Source of the DNA: Bacteroidales bacterium
Lineage (GTDB): Bacteria; Bacteroidota; Bacteroidia; Bacteroidales; FEN-979
NCBI GenBank assembly: GCA_023231065.1
Contig: JALNWE010000007.1
Coordinates: forward strand, 1 to 64,000
Reading direction: 5' to 3'
DNA: 64,000 bases
Part shown: one piece after another, positions 35,317-43,667 of the stretch
Layout: the number at the start of each line of letters is the position of its first letter
Position numbering within the stretch: position 1 is the stretch's first letter
Program-made: the position numbers and the translations under genes
Notes under the pieces: model-generated
Database searches by the model: none
Told to the model about the DNA's origin: nothing
Seen by the model: only the letters and a program-made list of their open reading frames with translations

Positions 35317-36540
35317 TTTTTGAGTTTTCCGATTGATCGGGTCCGCGCTGATTTTCCGATCCTGCATCAGCAGGTTTACAAGCGGCCTCTGGTTTATTTC
35401 GACAATGCCGCCTCCACGCAAAAGCCGGTGCAGGTCATTGATGCCATCAGGCGCTATTATGAACAGGATAACTGCAACATCCACCGTGGGGTGCATTATC
35501 TCAGCGTTAAGGCTACGGAAGCCTTTGAGGAAACGAGAAAAGAGATCCGTGAATTCATTAACGCCCGCGACACACGGGAGATCATTTTTACTAAAGGGAC
35601 CACGGAATCACTCAATCTTGTGGCTTCCTCTTTCGGGAAACGATACATCCGTCCCGGCGATGAAGTGATCGCGACCATCATGGAACATCATTCCAATTTT
35701 GTCCCATGGCAGCAGATGTGCCTGGAATGTGGCGCAACGCTTAGGGTAGCGGGTATTGACGACCGGGGCATGTTGAATGTAGGGGAACTGTTTGGAATGA
35801 TCAGTGAAAAAACCCGGATGATAACGCTTACCCATGTGTCGAATGTGCTGGGGACCATCAATCCGGTGAAAGAGATCATTGCTGAAGCGCACAAACATGG
35901 TATTCCCGTATTGATTGATGGCGCCCAGGGAATATCCCATCTACCGGTAGATGTGCAGGATATGGATTGTGACTTTTATTGCTTTTCAGGCCATAAGATG
36001 TATGGCCCCATGGGAATAGGCGTCCTGTATGGGAAGGAAAAATGTCTCGAAGAATTGCCTCCTTATCAGATGGGGGGAGAAATGATCAAAGAGGTCTATG
36101 TTGATCACACGACTTTTAATGAGCTTCCTTTCAAATTCGAAGCCGGGACCCCTAACGTGGAAGGCGTTGCCGGCCTCCGCGCTGCCCTTCATTATCTGAA
36201 TGAATTGGGGATGGACAATATCATGGATTACGAAGCCTCTTTGCTGAAATATGCGACTGAAAAGCTTGCCGGCATCGAGGGTGTCAGGTTTTATGGTACT
36301 TCGGATTGGAAAGCCAGTCTGATCTCCTTCCTTATTGGTAAGATCCATCCTTATGATGTCGGTATGATCATCGATAAAATGGGGATCGCGGTGCGCACCG
36401 GTCATCACTGTGCCATGCCCCTGATGGATTACCTTCATATTCCTGGTACGGTAAGGGCCTCCTTCGCTTTTTATAATACCATGGAAGAGATTGACTGGAT
36501 GGCCCTGGCCGTTGCAAAAGCCAAAAAGATGCTGGAATAA
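35314..36540 (+). CDS. sufS: Cysteine desulfurase SufS
   Basis: 408 aa, a group II cysteine desulfurase. The N-terminus RVRADFPIL...VYFDNAASTQKP is family-typical. The PLP-binding Lys is in CFSGHKMYGPMG and the active-site Cys in RTGHHCAMPLMD. The enzyme takes sulfur from cysteine, forming a persulfide that SufE accepts. The start ATG at 35314 is the last three bases of a GTCAATG repeat unit; the preceding residues align with E. coli SufS, so the start is credible. An unusual point is that the entire 60-base leader is repeat DNA. sufE follows after 32 bases. Confidence 0.95.
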   Translation: MFLSFPIDRVRADFPILHQQVYKRPLVYFDNAASTQKPVQVIDAIRRYYEQDNCNIHRGVHYLSVKATEAFEETRKEIREFINARDTREIIFTKGTTESLNLVASSFGKRYIRPGDEVIATIMEHHSNFVPWQQMCLECGATLRVAGIDDRGMLNVGELFGMISEKTRMITLTHVSNVLGTINPVKEIIAEAHKHGIPVLIDGAQGISHLPVDVQDMDCDFYCFSGHKMYGPMGIGVLYGKEKCLEELPPYQMGGEMIKEVYVDHTTFNELPFKFEAGTPNVEGVAGLRAALHYLNELGMDNIMDYEASLLKYATEKLAGIEGVRFYGTSDWKASLISFLIGKIHPYDVGMIIDKMGIAVRTGHHCAMPLMDYLHIPGTVRASFAFYNTMEEIDWMALAVAKAKKMLE

Positions 36541-36572
36541 CAAAAAACCATGACTGAAACAATTCTTTTAAT

Positions 36573-36995
36573 ATGACGATTAAAGAAGCAGAAAAACAAA
36601 TCATCCAGGAATTTTCGGTATATGATGACTGGCTTGATAAATACAATTTTTTGGTAGAGATGGGTAAATCCCTGCCCATGATTGATCCGGAATATCAAAC
36701 CGATACCTACCTGATTTCGGGTTGCCAGTCGAAGGTATGGCTGTACGCGAGGCTCAGTGACGGGAAGGTCATTTTCACGGCCGACAGTGACGCCATCATC
36801 ACCAAGGGGATTATTTCGCTGCTGATCCGGGTATTTTCAGGTCAGGCCCCGGATGATATCCTCCATGCAGATCTTACTTTCATTGATCAGATCGGCCTGA
36901 AAGAAAACCTTTCGCCCAACCGCAGCAACGGCCTCGTTTCCATGATCAAGCAGATGAAACTATATGCACAGGTCTTTAAAATGAAACAAGGTTAA
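36573..36995 (+). CDS. sufE: Sulfur acceptor protein SufE
   Basis: 140 aa, normal length. The active-site Cys lies in LISGCQSKVWL, the loop where SufE takes persulfide sulfur from SufS and passes it to SufB. The N-terminal helix (IIQEFSVYDDWLDKYNFLVEMG) and the YQTDTYLI segment are typical. It is placed between sufS and the DUF59 gene with 32 bases on each side. No frame or motif problems are seen. Confidence 0.95.
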   Translation: MTIKEAEKQIIQEFSVYDDWLDKYNFLVEMGKSLPMIDPEYQTDTYLISGCQSKVWLYARLSDGKVIFTADSDAIITKGIISLLIRVFSGQAPDDILHADLTFIDQIGLKENLSPNRSNGLVSMIKQMKLYAQVFKMKQG

Positions 36996-37027
36996 AATCC
37001 CCTCACCTTTGTTTAAAATATCCTATC

Positions 37028-37360
37028 ATGGAGCCCCAACATAAAATTCAACATACCCTCCTCGAAAATAATGTCATTTCGGCCCTGAAAACGGTTTATG
37101 ATCCAGAGATCCCTGTCAATATCTATGACCTTGGGCTTATTTATCACCTGCAGATCAATGTTCCGGCCAACGATGTCTATATTTTAATGACCCTTACCAC
37201 CCCCAATTGCCCGGTGGCTGATGATATTCCCGGGCAGGTGCAGGAAGCGGTGAAACAGGTAGAAGGAATTGGCGATGTTAAGGTGGAGCTGACCTTCGAC
37301 CCACCCTGGGATAAAGACAGGCTCTCCGAAGCCGCACTACTGGATCTGGGACTACTTTAA
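37028..37360 (+). CDS. DUF59/MIP18-family Fe-S assembly protein (SufT-like)
   Basis: 110 aa. It is a single MIP18/PaaD-like domain: VISALKTVYDPEIPVNIYDLG, then LTTPNCPVADDIPGQV and ELTFDPPWDKDRLSE. Genes of this type close suf operons in many bacteria, often annotated SufT, and help mature Fe-S proteins. The Cys of the TTPNCPVAD loop and the DPPW motif are present. It follows sufE by 32 bases. I give no symbol because the SufT name is not uniformly applied in this phylum. Confidence 0.9.
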   Translation: MEPQHKIQHTLLENNVISALKTVYDPEIPVNIYDLGLIYHLQINVPANDVYILMTLTTPNCPVADDIPGQVQEAVKQVEGIGDVKVELTFDPPWDKDRLSEAALLDLGLL

Positions 37361-37392
37361 CAAAAGAGGGAATCTAAAATGTAAACCCAATT

Positions 37393-37420
37393 GTCATTGG
37401 TCAATTGTCAATTGTCAATC
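37393..37420 (+). repeat. Heptamer array upstream of the dxs promoter
   Basis: Four 7-bp units: GTCATTG, GTCAATT, GTCAATT and GTCAATC. An ATTG inside the array lies 22 bases before the dxs -7 box and could serve as a -33 element, though a TTG or similar recurs every 7 bases here. Confidence 0.7.
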
Positions 37421-37429
37421 GATTCTTTG

Positions 37430-37437
37430 TACTTTTG
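37430..37437 (+). promoter_or_regulatory. -7 box of dxs
   Basis: TACTTTTG, exact TAnnTTTG match, 23 bases before the dxs ATG. Confidence 0.65.
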
Positions 37438-37460
37438 CTGATTGAAATTAAAACCGGAAA

Positions 37461-39356
37461 ATGACTGCCTCAACAGGACCGCTTTTATCTGTTGTTAATT
37501 TTCCTGCCGACCTCAAAAAACTCAGTCTTGAAGAACTTCCTCAACTCTGTGAAGAGATCCGGGGTTTTATAATTGAAGTGATGTCGGTTAACCCGGGACA
37601 CCTGGGCGCCAGTCTTGGCGCTGTGGAATTGGCAGTAGCCTTGCATTACGTGTATGACGCCCCTTTTGACAAGATCATCTGGGACGTGGGGCATCAGGCT
37701 TACGCGCACAAGATCCTGACCGGCCGGAAAGATCAGTTTGAATCAATACGGAGGTATAAAGGGATCAGTGGTTTCCCCAAGATGTCAGAAAGCGAATATG
37801 ATGCTTTTGGGGTCGGGCACTCCTCCACTTCAATATCTGCCGCTCTTGGGATGGGTGTTGCCGCCACGCTCGATAATCAGAAAAACCGGCATCATGTTGC
37901 TGTTATCGGGGATGGGGCGATGACCGGCGGTATGGCCATGGAAGCCCTCAACAACGGTGGCGTTTCCAATGCTAACCTCCTGGTGATCCTGAATGACAAC
38001 CAGATTGCCATTGATAAAAATGTAGGAGCCATCAAGGATTACCTGGCGGATATTGTCACTTCCAAAACCTATAATAAATTCCGCGATAAGATCTGGTTCC
38101 TTATGGGTGGCGGGACTAGATATGGTCAGAATTCACGGGCCATTGTCAAACAATTGGGTAACGCTTTAAAAACCACCTTGCTCAAGAGCGGGAATTTGTT
38201 TGAAGCTTTTAACTTCCGCTATTTTGGACCGGTTGATGGAAATGATGTGGTCAGGCTGGTAAAGCTTTTAACAGATATGAAGGATATCAAAGGCCCCAAG
38301 TTGCTTCATATTCATACGATCAAGGGCAAAGGATTTGAAAAGGCAGAAAAAAATCAAACGGTTTATCATGCTCCCGGGGTTTTTGATAAAGATACGGGAA
38401 CGATCAAAGAAGATAAATGTCAGGACCAGGCGCCCAAATACCAGACTGTTTTTGGCCGTACGATCATTGAGTTGGCAGAACTGAACCCCAGGATTCTGGG
38501 TATCACTCCTGCCATGTCCACCGGTTGTTCCCTTAACCTGATGATGAATAAAATGCCCGACCGTACCTTTGATGTCGGGATCGCCGAACAACATGCCGTT
38601 ACCTTCAGCGCCGGTCTGGCGGCCTCCGGGTATATTCCGTTTTGCAACATCTATTCTACTTTCATGCAACGGGCATACGATCAGGTCATTCATGATGTGG
38701 CCTTGCAAAAGTTGCACGTGGTATTTTGCTTGGACCGGGGAGGGCTGGTCGGGGAAGATGGGGCTACCCATCATGGGGCTTTTGATCTGGCTTATCTCCG
38801 GTGTGTTCCAAACATGATCGTTGCTTCCCCCATGAACGAAGAGGAATTGAGGAATATGATGTTTACTGCCCAGCTCGATGGCATGGGGCCCTTTGCCATT
38901 CGTTATCCCAAAGGCAGGGGGGTGATGCGCAATTGGAAAACCCCGATGAAAGTTCTTGAAATCGGAAAAGGCCGGGTCATCCGCGAAGGAGGCGACAGGA
39001 TTATTATCACTATCGGTCCTGTGGGCAATTACGCCGTAGATGCCTGTAAAAAGCTTGAATCAGAAGGAATATCTGTAGCCCATGCCGACCTCCGTTTTTT
39101 AAAACCACTTGATGAGGGCCTGCTGCACGACATCTTCCGGAAATATTCCAATATCGTGACAGTGGAAGATGGCGCCATCATGGGAGGTATGGGTTCCGCC
39201 ATCCTTGAATTCATGGCCGATCATGGATACCATGGCAGGGTGAAGAGACTGGGTGTCCCCGATACCTTTATCGAACAGGGTTCGGTGGCTGAACTCCATC
39301 ATGAATGCGGGTTTGATGCGGATGGAATAGCACAGGCCCTCCGCGAAATGGACTGA
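37461..39356 (+). CDS. dxs: 1-deoxy-D-xylulose-5-phosphate synthase
   Basis: 631 aa, normal for DXS. This thiamine-diphosphate enzyme condenses pyruvate and glyceraldehyde 3-phosphate to DXP, the entry to MEP isoprenoid synthesis and a precursor of pyridoxal and thiamine. Motifs: GHLGASLGAVELAVAL, GHQAYAHKILTGR, the ThDP motif GDGAMTGGMAMEALNN...LNDNQIAID, and the later CLDRGGLVGEDGATHHG and FAIRYPKG. The spelling LNDNQIAIDKNVG matches Bacteroidota DXS. It stands alone with its own -7 box behind the suf operon. thiL and pdxB in the window use the same precursor pathways, but the genes are far apart. Confidence 0.96.
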   Translation: MTASTGPLLSVVNFPADLKKLSLEELPQLCEEIRGFIIEVMSVNPGHLGASLGAVELAVALHYVYDAPFDKIIWDVGHQAYAHKILTGRKDQFESIRRYKGISGFPKMSESEYDAFGVGHSSTSISAALGMGVAATLDNQKNRHHVAVIGDGAMTGGMAMEALNNGGVSNANLLVILNDNQIAIDKNVGAIKDYLADIVTSKTYNKFRDKIWFLMGGGTRYGQNSRAIVKQLGNALKTTLLKSGNLFEAFNFRYFGPVDGNDVVRLVKLLTDMKDIKGPKLLHIHTIKGKGFEKAEKNQTVYHAPGVFDKDTGTIKEDKCQDQAPKYQTVFGRTIIELAELNPRILGITPAMSTGCSLNLMMNKMPDRTFDVGIAEQHAVTFSAGLAASGYIPFCNIYSTFMQRAYDQVIHDVALQKLHVVFCLDRGGLVGEDGATHHGAFDLAYLRCVPNMIVASPMNEEELRNMMFTAQLDGMGPFAIRYPKGRGVMRNWKTPMKVLEIGKGRVIREGGDRIIITIGPVGNYAVDACKKLESEGISVAHADLRFLKPLDEGLLHDIFRKYSNIVTVEDGAIMGGMGSAILEFMADHGYHGRVKRLGVPDTFIEQGSVAELHHECGFDADGIAQALREMD

Positions 39357-39649
39357 TCGGGGCATCAGCGCTAAAATAATCCATACCAATCCGGGAATAA
39401 TTAAGAAAATTTTTGTATTTTCATAAAAATTTATTGAATTTTACATTTTCACCACGAAGGGGTCAAGATGCCAATATTACGTATTCAATCATTTAATTTT
39501 TAGCATCTTGGAGATCTGGCGGTGAAAAGTGGTTTTCGGAGTGGGCCCATAATCTGATACAGAAGATATATGATCCTGAAAAAGTTCTTCCTGAAAAAAG
39601 TTGAAATAAATTATAAATGCCAGTGAATAAAACCCTTAAAAACCAAATT
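39357..39649. other. Intergenic region behind dxs
   Basis: 293 bases, AT-rich, containing the palindromic dispersed element at 39446-39548. No open frame and no exact -7 box for the following lipoprotein gene were found. Confidence 0.5.
39446..39548. repeat. Dispersed intergenic element, copy 2, with inverted arms
   Basis: TTTTCACC...CAAGATGC (39446-39471) is an imperfect inverted copy of GCATCTTG...GGTGAAAA (39503-39528). The right part, CTGGCGGTGAAAAGT then TTTTCGGAGTGGGCCC (39516-39548), closely matches 21178-21211. Confidence 0.5.
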
Positions 39650-40294
39650 ATGAAAAAACCGTTTTCTGTTTCCATTTATCCGGCCATCCTGCTGGTTTGC
39701 ATGATATGCTCCTCCTGCAGTTCGCCTATAACCCTGACAAGCTGGAAAAATCCGGCTGATAACACCCAAATCTCAAAAGTGGTGGTATTCCCGCTTTTCG
39801 ATAAGCTGGAATATACCAAACCTTTTGAGCAATCGATGGCCGCCTATTTCCAGTCCAAGGGGTTAAAAGCCATAGGGGCGCTGGATTTTCTGAATCCTTC
39901 GATCAAATATCCCATGCCTGATGTTATTAAAAAGATCGACAGCATGGGGGCCAATGCAGTTCTTGTATTCAAATATACCGGAACCGACAAATCACAGGAT
40001 TATGTACCCCCAACGTATTATGGCGGCTGGGGCGGCGGCTACTGGGGTGGCGGTTACTGGGGCGGCGGTTACTGGGGCGGCGGTGTTGCTACCGGCGGTT
40101 ACTGGGTGACCACCTCGACCTTAAACCTGAAAGCATCGCTTTATGTTAAAGCTAACAAAGAAGCCATCTGGACCGGTGACATTACCGTGACGGACCCCAA
40201 CTATGTGGACCAGGCGGCTGTTAATATGGCACAGGATATCTATGCCGACTGGGTAAAAAATAACCTGGTCAAGGTTCAGCCATCCGGTAAATAA
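39650..40294 (+). CDS. Putative lipoprotein with GGYWG repeats
   Basis: 214 aa from the ATG at 39650, chosen because it opens a lipoprotein-type signal (MKKPFSVSIYPAILLVCMIC...SSC); an upstream in-frame ATG would add 11 polar residues. The N-terminal half (SKVVVFPLFDKLEY, MAAYFQSKGLKA, MGANAVLVFKYTGTD) resembles DUF4136-like cell-envelope lipoproteins. Near residues 124-147 a 15-base DNA repeat encodes GGYWG three times in a Gly/Tyr/Trp-rich loop. The rest is beta-rich (LNLKASLYVKA, AIWTGDITV). It is probably anchored to the outer membrane; function unknown. A heptamer array begins 2 bases after the stop. Confidence 0.7.
   Translation: MKKPFSVSIYPAILLVCMICSSCSSPITLTSWKNPADNTQISKVVVFPLFDKLEYTKPFEQSMAAYFQSKGLKAIGALDFLNPSIKYPMPDVIKKIDSMGANAVLVFKYTGTDKSQDYVPPTYYGGWGGGYWGGGYWGGGYWGGGVATGGYWVTTSTLNLKASLYVKANKEAIWTGDITVTDPNYVDQAAVNMAQDIYADWVKNNLVKVQPSGK
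40031..40080 (+). repeat. 15-bp minisatellite encoding GGYWG
   Basis: Three tandem near-identical 15-base units (GGCGGTTACTGGGGC type) inside the lipoprotein gene. The unit length is a multiple of three, so changes in copy number keep the frame. Confidence 0.6.
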
Positions 40295-40295
40295 C

Positions 40296-40358
40296 ATCAA
40301 TGGTCAATAGTCAATGATCAATGGTCAATGGTCAATGGTCAATAGTCAATGGTCAATA
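40296..40358 (+). repeat. Heptamer array between two convergent genes
   Basis: Nine 7-bp units (ATCAATG, GTCAATA, GTCAATG and so on). The last two units encode the final Tyr and supply the TGA stop codon (40353-40355) of the minus-strand NAD(P)-binding gene. Confidence 0.85.
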
Positions 40359-40970
40359 GCTTGCCAGCGCGGGCATCGTTCGGTCATACCGGGTATCGGT
40401 GACCAGTTTCAACATGAAATCAGCCACATCGGCCCGTGGGACAGTCCTGGATGTCGGAATGCCGGGAATAATTTTATAGGTATTGGTCTTCGGTGAATCG
40501 GTAAGCCCCACAGGCCGGAGGATAACCCAGTCGGTATGGCTTTCCTGGATGATCTTAACCTGACGGAGTTTATCTGCAAACACATTTCTCAGAAACAGAG
40601 GAACAATGACTTTGCCGAACCAGAAACCTGCATCATTGCCTAAAATACCCGCGGATGACATACAGATAAACCGTTTCACACCGCATTCTTCTATGGCTTT
40701 CAGGATATTTCTGGTCCCTTCTGAAAGGATGGTCGATCGTTTGTTTGTGTCTATGCCAAGCGTACAGAGAACCGCATCCTGACCGGTGATTGCCTCTTTG
40801 ACTTTTTGAAAGTCCGAAACATCTCCCCGGATGGTCCTCAGGTTTTTATGTTGAATGGTAACTTTTGAAGGTTGACGGGCAAAAGCGGTTACATGGAAAC
40901 CTTGGTTCAAAGCCTGATAAACAATTAATATTCCGGTTCGTCCACTTGCGCCAAAAACTGCGATTTTCAT
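40353..40970 (-). CDS. NAD(P)-binding SDR-like/NmrA-type protein
   Basis: 205 aa. It is a Rossmann-fold protein of the atypical short-chain dehydrogenase (NAD(P)-dependent epimerase/NmrA-like) group: N-terminal KIAVFGASGRTGILIVYQAL, then VTAFARQPSKV, the RGDVSDFQKVKEAITGQDAVLCTLG segment and a Ser-rich MSSAGILG. No classic YxxxK pair is obvious, so it may be a regulator or oxidoreductase of unknown substrate. A TAACTTTG box (40988-40995) is 17 bases before the ATG. Its last residues and stop lie in heptamer repeat DNA, so the C-terminus has probably been rewritten by the repeat. Confidence 0.82.
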   Translation of the reverse strand: MKIAVFGASGRTGILIVYQALNQGFHVTAFARQPSKVTIQHKNLRTIRGDVSDFQKVKEAITGQDAVLCTLGIDTNKRSTILSEGTRNILKAIEECGVKRFICMSSAGILGNDAGFWFGKVIVPLFLRNVFADKLRQVKIIQESHTDWVILRPVGLTDSPKTNTYKIIPGIPTSRTVPRADVADFMLKLVTDTRYDRTMPALASY

Positions 40971-40987
40971 TTGTAAATAATTCTGGA

Positions 40988-40995
40988 CAAAGTTA
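40988..40995 (-). promoter_or_regulatory. -7 box of the NAD(P)-binding protein gene
   Basis: TAACTTTG on the minus strand, exact TAnnTTTG match, 17 bases before the ATG. Confidence 0.6.
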
Positions 40996-41081
40996 AGGAA
41001 AATTCACGATATGGAGGATAACCCCTGGGGCTCGTTGGCAGGGGACAGGAAAATATTTTACTTTTATCGAAAATTTACGGA

Positions 41082-42854
41082 GTGTCTCATTCCCCTCTTT
41101 TTCGAAAGAAATCGATTGCTCATATTTTACAGGACTCCCGGCGCCAGGAAGGAGAGAAAGCAGAACTCAAAAAGAACCTGACTGTTTTTGATCTGACCGC
41201 GTTGGGGATAGCTGCTGTTATTGGTGCTGGAATTTTCAGTACGATCGGCAACGCGGCTGCCAGCGGTGGCCCTGCCGTTTCGCTGCTTTTTCTTTTCACG
41301 GCGCTTACCTGTGGCTTTTCGGCTTTATGTTATGCCCGTTTTGCTTCTGTCATCCCCATCAGCGGCAGCGCTTATACTTATGCCTATGCCAGCTTCGGGG
41401 AACTGGTTGCATGGATCATCGGCTGGGACCTGATCATGGAATATGCCATTGGCAACATCGCTGTCGCGATCTCCTGGTCTGATTATTTTACTGGCTTTCT
41501 GGGCGGGATCGGTTTGCAAGTGCCCGAATACCTGTGTGTCGACTATCTTTCAGCGGCGCGGGGTTACCATACAGTGGTGGAAGGATTAGCCAAAGGTATT
41601 CCCTTCAATACTTTCAGCGATAGCCTCCGTGAATCCTTCACGGCATGGCAGAACGCTCCTTTTATCGCGGGGATCAGGATCATCGCCGATATCCCGGCAT
41701 TCTTCATTGTCATCTTTATCTCTGTACTCGTTTATATCGGGATCTATGAGACCAAGGTAGCCAGCAATACCATGGTCATGCTGAAAATCGGGATTTTATT
41801 GCTGATTATTGGCGTCGGTTCCTTTTATATCAATACAAACAACTGGCATCCTTTTGCCCCCAATGGGCTCTCAGGGGTGCTCAAAGGTGTTTCCGGGGTA
41901 TTTTTTGCCTATATTGGATTTGATGCCATATCCACGACGGCTGAAGAGTGCCGGAATCCCCGCCGCGACCTGCCCCGTGCCATTATACTGGCGTTGGCCA
42001 TCACCACGGTGATGTATATCATGATCAGTCTCGTCCTTACAGGGATGCTTCATTACAGCGAACTGGGCGTAGGCGATCCGCTGGCTTATGCTTTTCAGAA
42101 ACTGAACCTGACCAGGCTTTCCGGTATTATCGCCCTAAGCGCTGTGGTTGCCATGGCCAGTGTGCTGCTCGTATTTCAGGTAGGCCAGCCCAGAATATGG
42201 ATGAGCATGAGTCGCGATGGCTTACTTCCCCGGTCATTTTCGAAAATCCACCCCCGCTTTAAAACGCCCTGGTTTTCAACCATTATTGCCGGTATCCTGG
42301 TAGCCGTTCCTTCCCTGTTTATGAATCTGACCGAAGTGACCGACCTCACCAGCATCGGTACCTTATTTGCCTTTATCCTTGTTTCGGGCGGAGTCCTGGT
42401 CCTTGATGGGAAAGGGCGGAGCATGGAATCGGATCAGGAAGTAAAAGGGTTCCGGATCCCTTACCTGAACAGCCGTTATTTCCTGCCCCTGATATGGACC
42501 GGAATTTTGGTATTGCTCCTTTTCTGGCGCCCACCAGAATTCGAAAAGCTACTTTCTGCCATCTATCATCCGGCATCCTGTATCCTGTATCCTGCCCCGG
42601 CTGCCGGTTCACTCCTCCGGACCGAATTTCCCATCCTGATATTCATCATCGCCGCGGCTATAATGACCTTTATGGGAGTCTGGAAACAACTTTCATTGAT
42701 TCCCGTTCTTGGGTTGCTGACAAACTTTTACCTGATGTCCCAATTAGGCATTACAAACTGGATGCGTTTCCTTGTTTGGCTTGCCATCGGCCTGACCATT
42801 TATTTTCTTTATAGCCGGAGACATAGCAAATTGCGAAAATTGACTAATCCCTGA
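41082..42854 (+). CDS. APC-family amino acid permease (cationic amino acid transporter-like)
   Basis: 590 aa from a GTG start. About 14 hydrophobic segments follow an N-terminal cytoplasmic stretch; the first is FDLTALGIAAVIGAGIFSTIG, the conserved APC TM1 with its GAGIF substrate loop. PISGSAYTYAYASFGELVAW and FFAYIGFDAISTTAEE (CAT-type) are visible. It imports amino acids with protons or exchanges them; the substrate is not deducible. A one-mismatch -7 box (TACTTTTA, 41059-41066) is 15 bases upstream. Residues about 498-504 in a loop before the last helices come from a GYATCCT heptamer array. The TauE gene follows after 8 bases, so the two are probably co-transcribed. Confidence 0.88.
   Translation: MSHSPLFRKKSIAHILQDSRRQEGEKAELKKNLTVFDLTALGIAAVIGAGIFSTIGNAAASGGPAVSLLFLFTALTCGFSALCYARFASVIPISGSAYTYAYASFGELVAWIIGWDLIMEYAIGNIAVAISWSDYFTGFLGGIGLQVPEYLCVDYLSAARGYHTVVEGLAKGIPFNTFSDSLRESFTAWQNAPFIAGIRIIADIPAFFIVIFISVLVYIGIYETKVASNTMVMLKIGILLLIIGVGSFYINTNNWHPFAPNGLSGVLKGVSGVFFAYIGFDAISTTAEECRNPRRDLPRAIILALAITTVMYIMISLVLTGMLHYSELGVGDPLAYAFQKLNLTRLSGIIALSAVVAMASVLLVFQVGQPRIWMSMSRDGLLPRSFSKIHPRFKTPWFSTIIAGILVAVPSLFMNLTEVTDLTSIGTLFAFILVSGGVLVLDGKGRSMESDQEVKGFRIPYLNSRYFLPLIWTGILVLLLFWRPPEFEKLLSAIYHPASCILYPAPAAGSLLRTEFPILIFIIAAAIMTFMGVWKQLSLIPVLGLLTNFYLMSQLGITNWMRFLVWLAIGLTIYFLYSRRHSKLRKLTNP
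42573..42593 (+). repeat. Heptamer array inside the APC permease gene
   Basis: Three GYATCCT units (GCATCCT, GTATCCT, GTATCCT) in frame, 21 bases, so the present array keeps frame. It encodes part of the loop SCILYPAP. Confidence 0.6.
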
Positions 42855-42862
42855 TTCTTTTC

Positions 42863-43648
42863 ATGTCCCTCACAGAAATTATCGTAATCATCGTTGCCGG
42901 GATCTTCGTCGGGTTCATCAACACCCTGTCGGGAGGCGGTTCCGTGATCAGTCTTTCTTTGCTGCTGATCCTTGGTTTGCCTGCTAATATTGCGAACGGC
43001 ACCAACCGGATCAGTATTTTTTTCCAAACGCTTTCTTCGGTAGGTAATTTTACCCGCCAGAAAATGTTTGATAACCTGAAACCGGTTTGGCTCGGCATTC
43101 CCGCGACGATCGGATCGGTTTTAGGGGCTTACCTGGCAGTAGATGTCAACACAAAAGTGATCGAAATCGCGATGGCCGTAGCCATGGTGATCATGCTTTT
43201 CTTTTTATTTTACAAACCCGACAAATGGCTGAAAGAAAATCCATCGATGTTGCAGGGTTCCCTGAAATGGTGGCAAATGTTGATTTTCTTTATAGTCGGA
43301 TTTTATGGGGGATTTATCCAGGTTGGCGTTGGTTATTTTTTACTGATGTCGCTTGTCCTTGGTGTGGGTTATGACCTGGTGAAAGCCAATGCCGTCAAAA
43401 ACCTGATCGTTTTCTTCTATGCCATCTTCGCATTGCTGGTTTTTATCATTGACGGGAAAGTAAATTACCTATATGGACTGATCCTGTCAGCCGGGAGCAT
43501 CATCGGCGCCCTGATCGCTTCTTACCTGGCCGTTAAGAAAGGAGCCGGATTTATCCGGGCTGTCATCGTCCTTTCAGTGGTCCTGACTATACTACAGGTC
43601 ACCGGATTGGTGAACTTTACCGCTTTGTATCATAACCTGTTAAAATAA
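42863..43648 (+). CDS. TauE/SafE-type membrane permease
   Basis: 261 aa with seven or eight membrane helices. The opening IIVIIVAGIFVGFINTLSGGGSVISL and GLPANIANGTNRI are the repeated halves of the TauE/SafE/YfcA family, and FYGGFIQVGVGYFLLMSLVLG is the second half. Members are thought to export sulfite, sulfoacetate or other organic anions, but the specificity is unknown here. It is 8 bases behind the APC permease and 19 bases from the convergent dCMP deaminase stop. No separate promoter box is seen. Confidence 0.88.
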   Translation: MSLTEIIVIIVAGIFVGFINTLSGGGSVISLSLLLILGLPANIANGTNRISIFFQTLSSVGNFTRQKMFDNLKPVWLGIPATIGSVLGAYLAVDVNTKVIEIAMAVAMVIMLFFLFYKPDKWLKENPSMLQGSLKWWQMLIFFIVGFYGGFIQVGVGYFLLMSLVLGVGYDLVKANAVKNLIVFFYAIFALLVFIIDGKVNYLYGLILSAGSIIGALIASYLAVKKGAGFIRAVIVLSVVLTILQVTGLVNFTALYHNLLK

Positions 43649-43667
43649 AAAGTAATAAAAAAGGAAT

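Noticed and set aside
39357..39649. tRNA or small RNA gene behind dxs
   Set aside because: No cloverleaf or conserved T-loop sequence could be found; the inverted repeat is better explained as a dispersed element.
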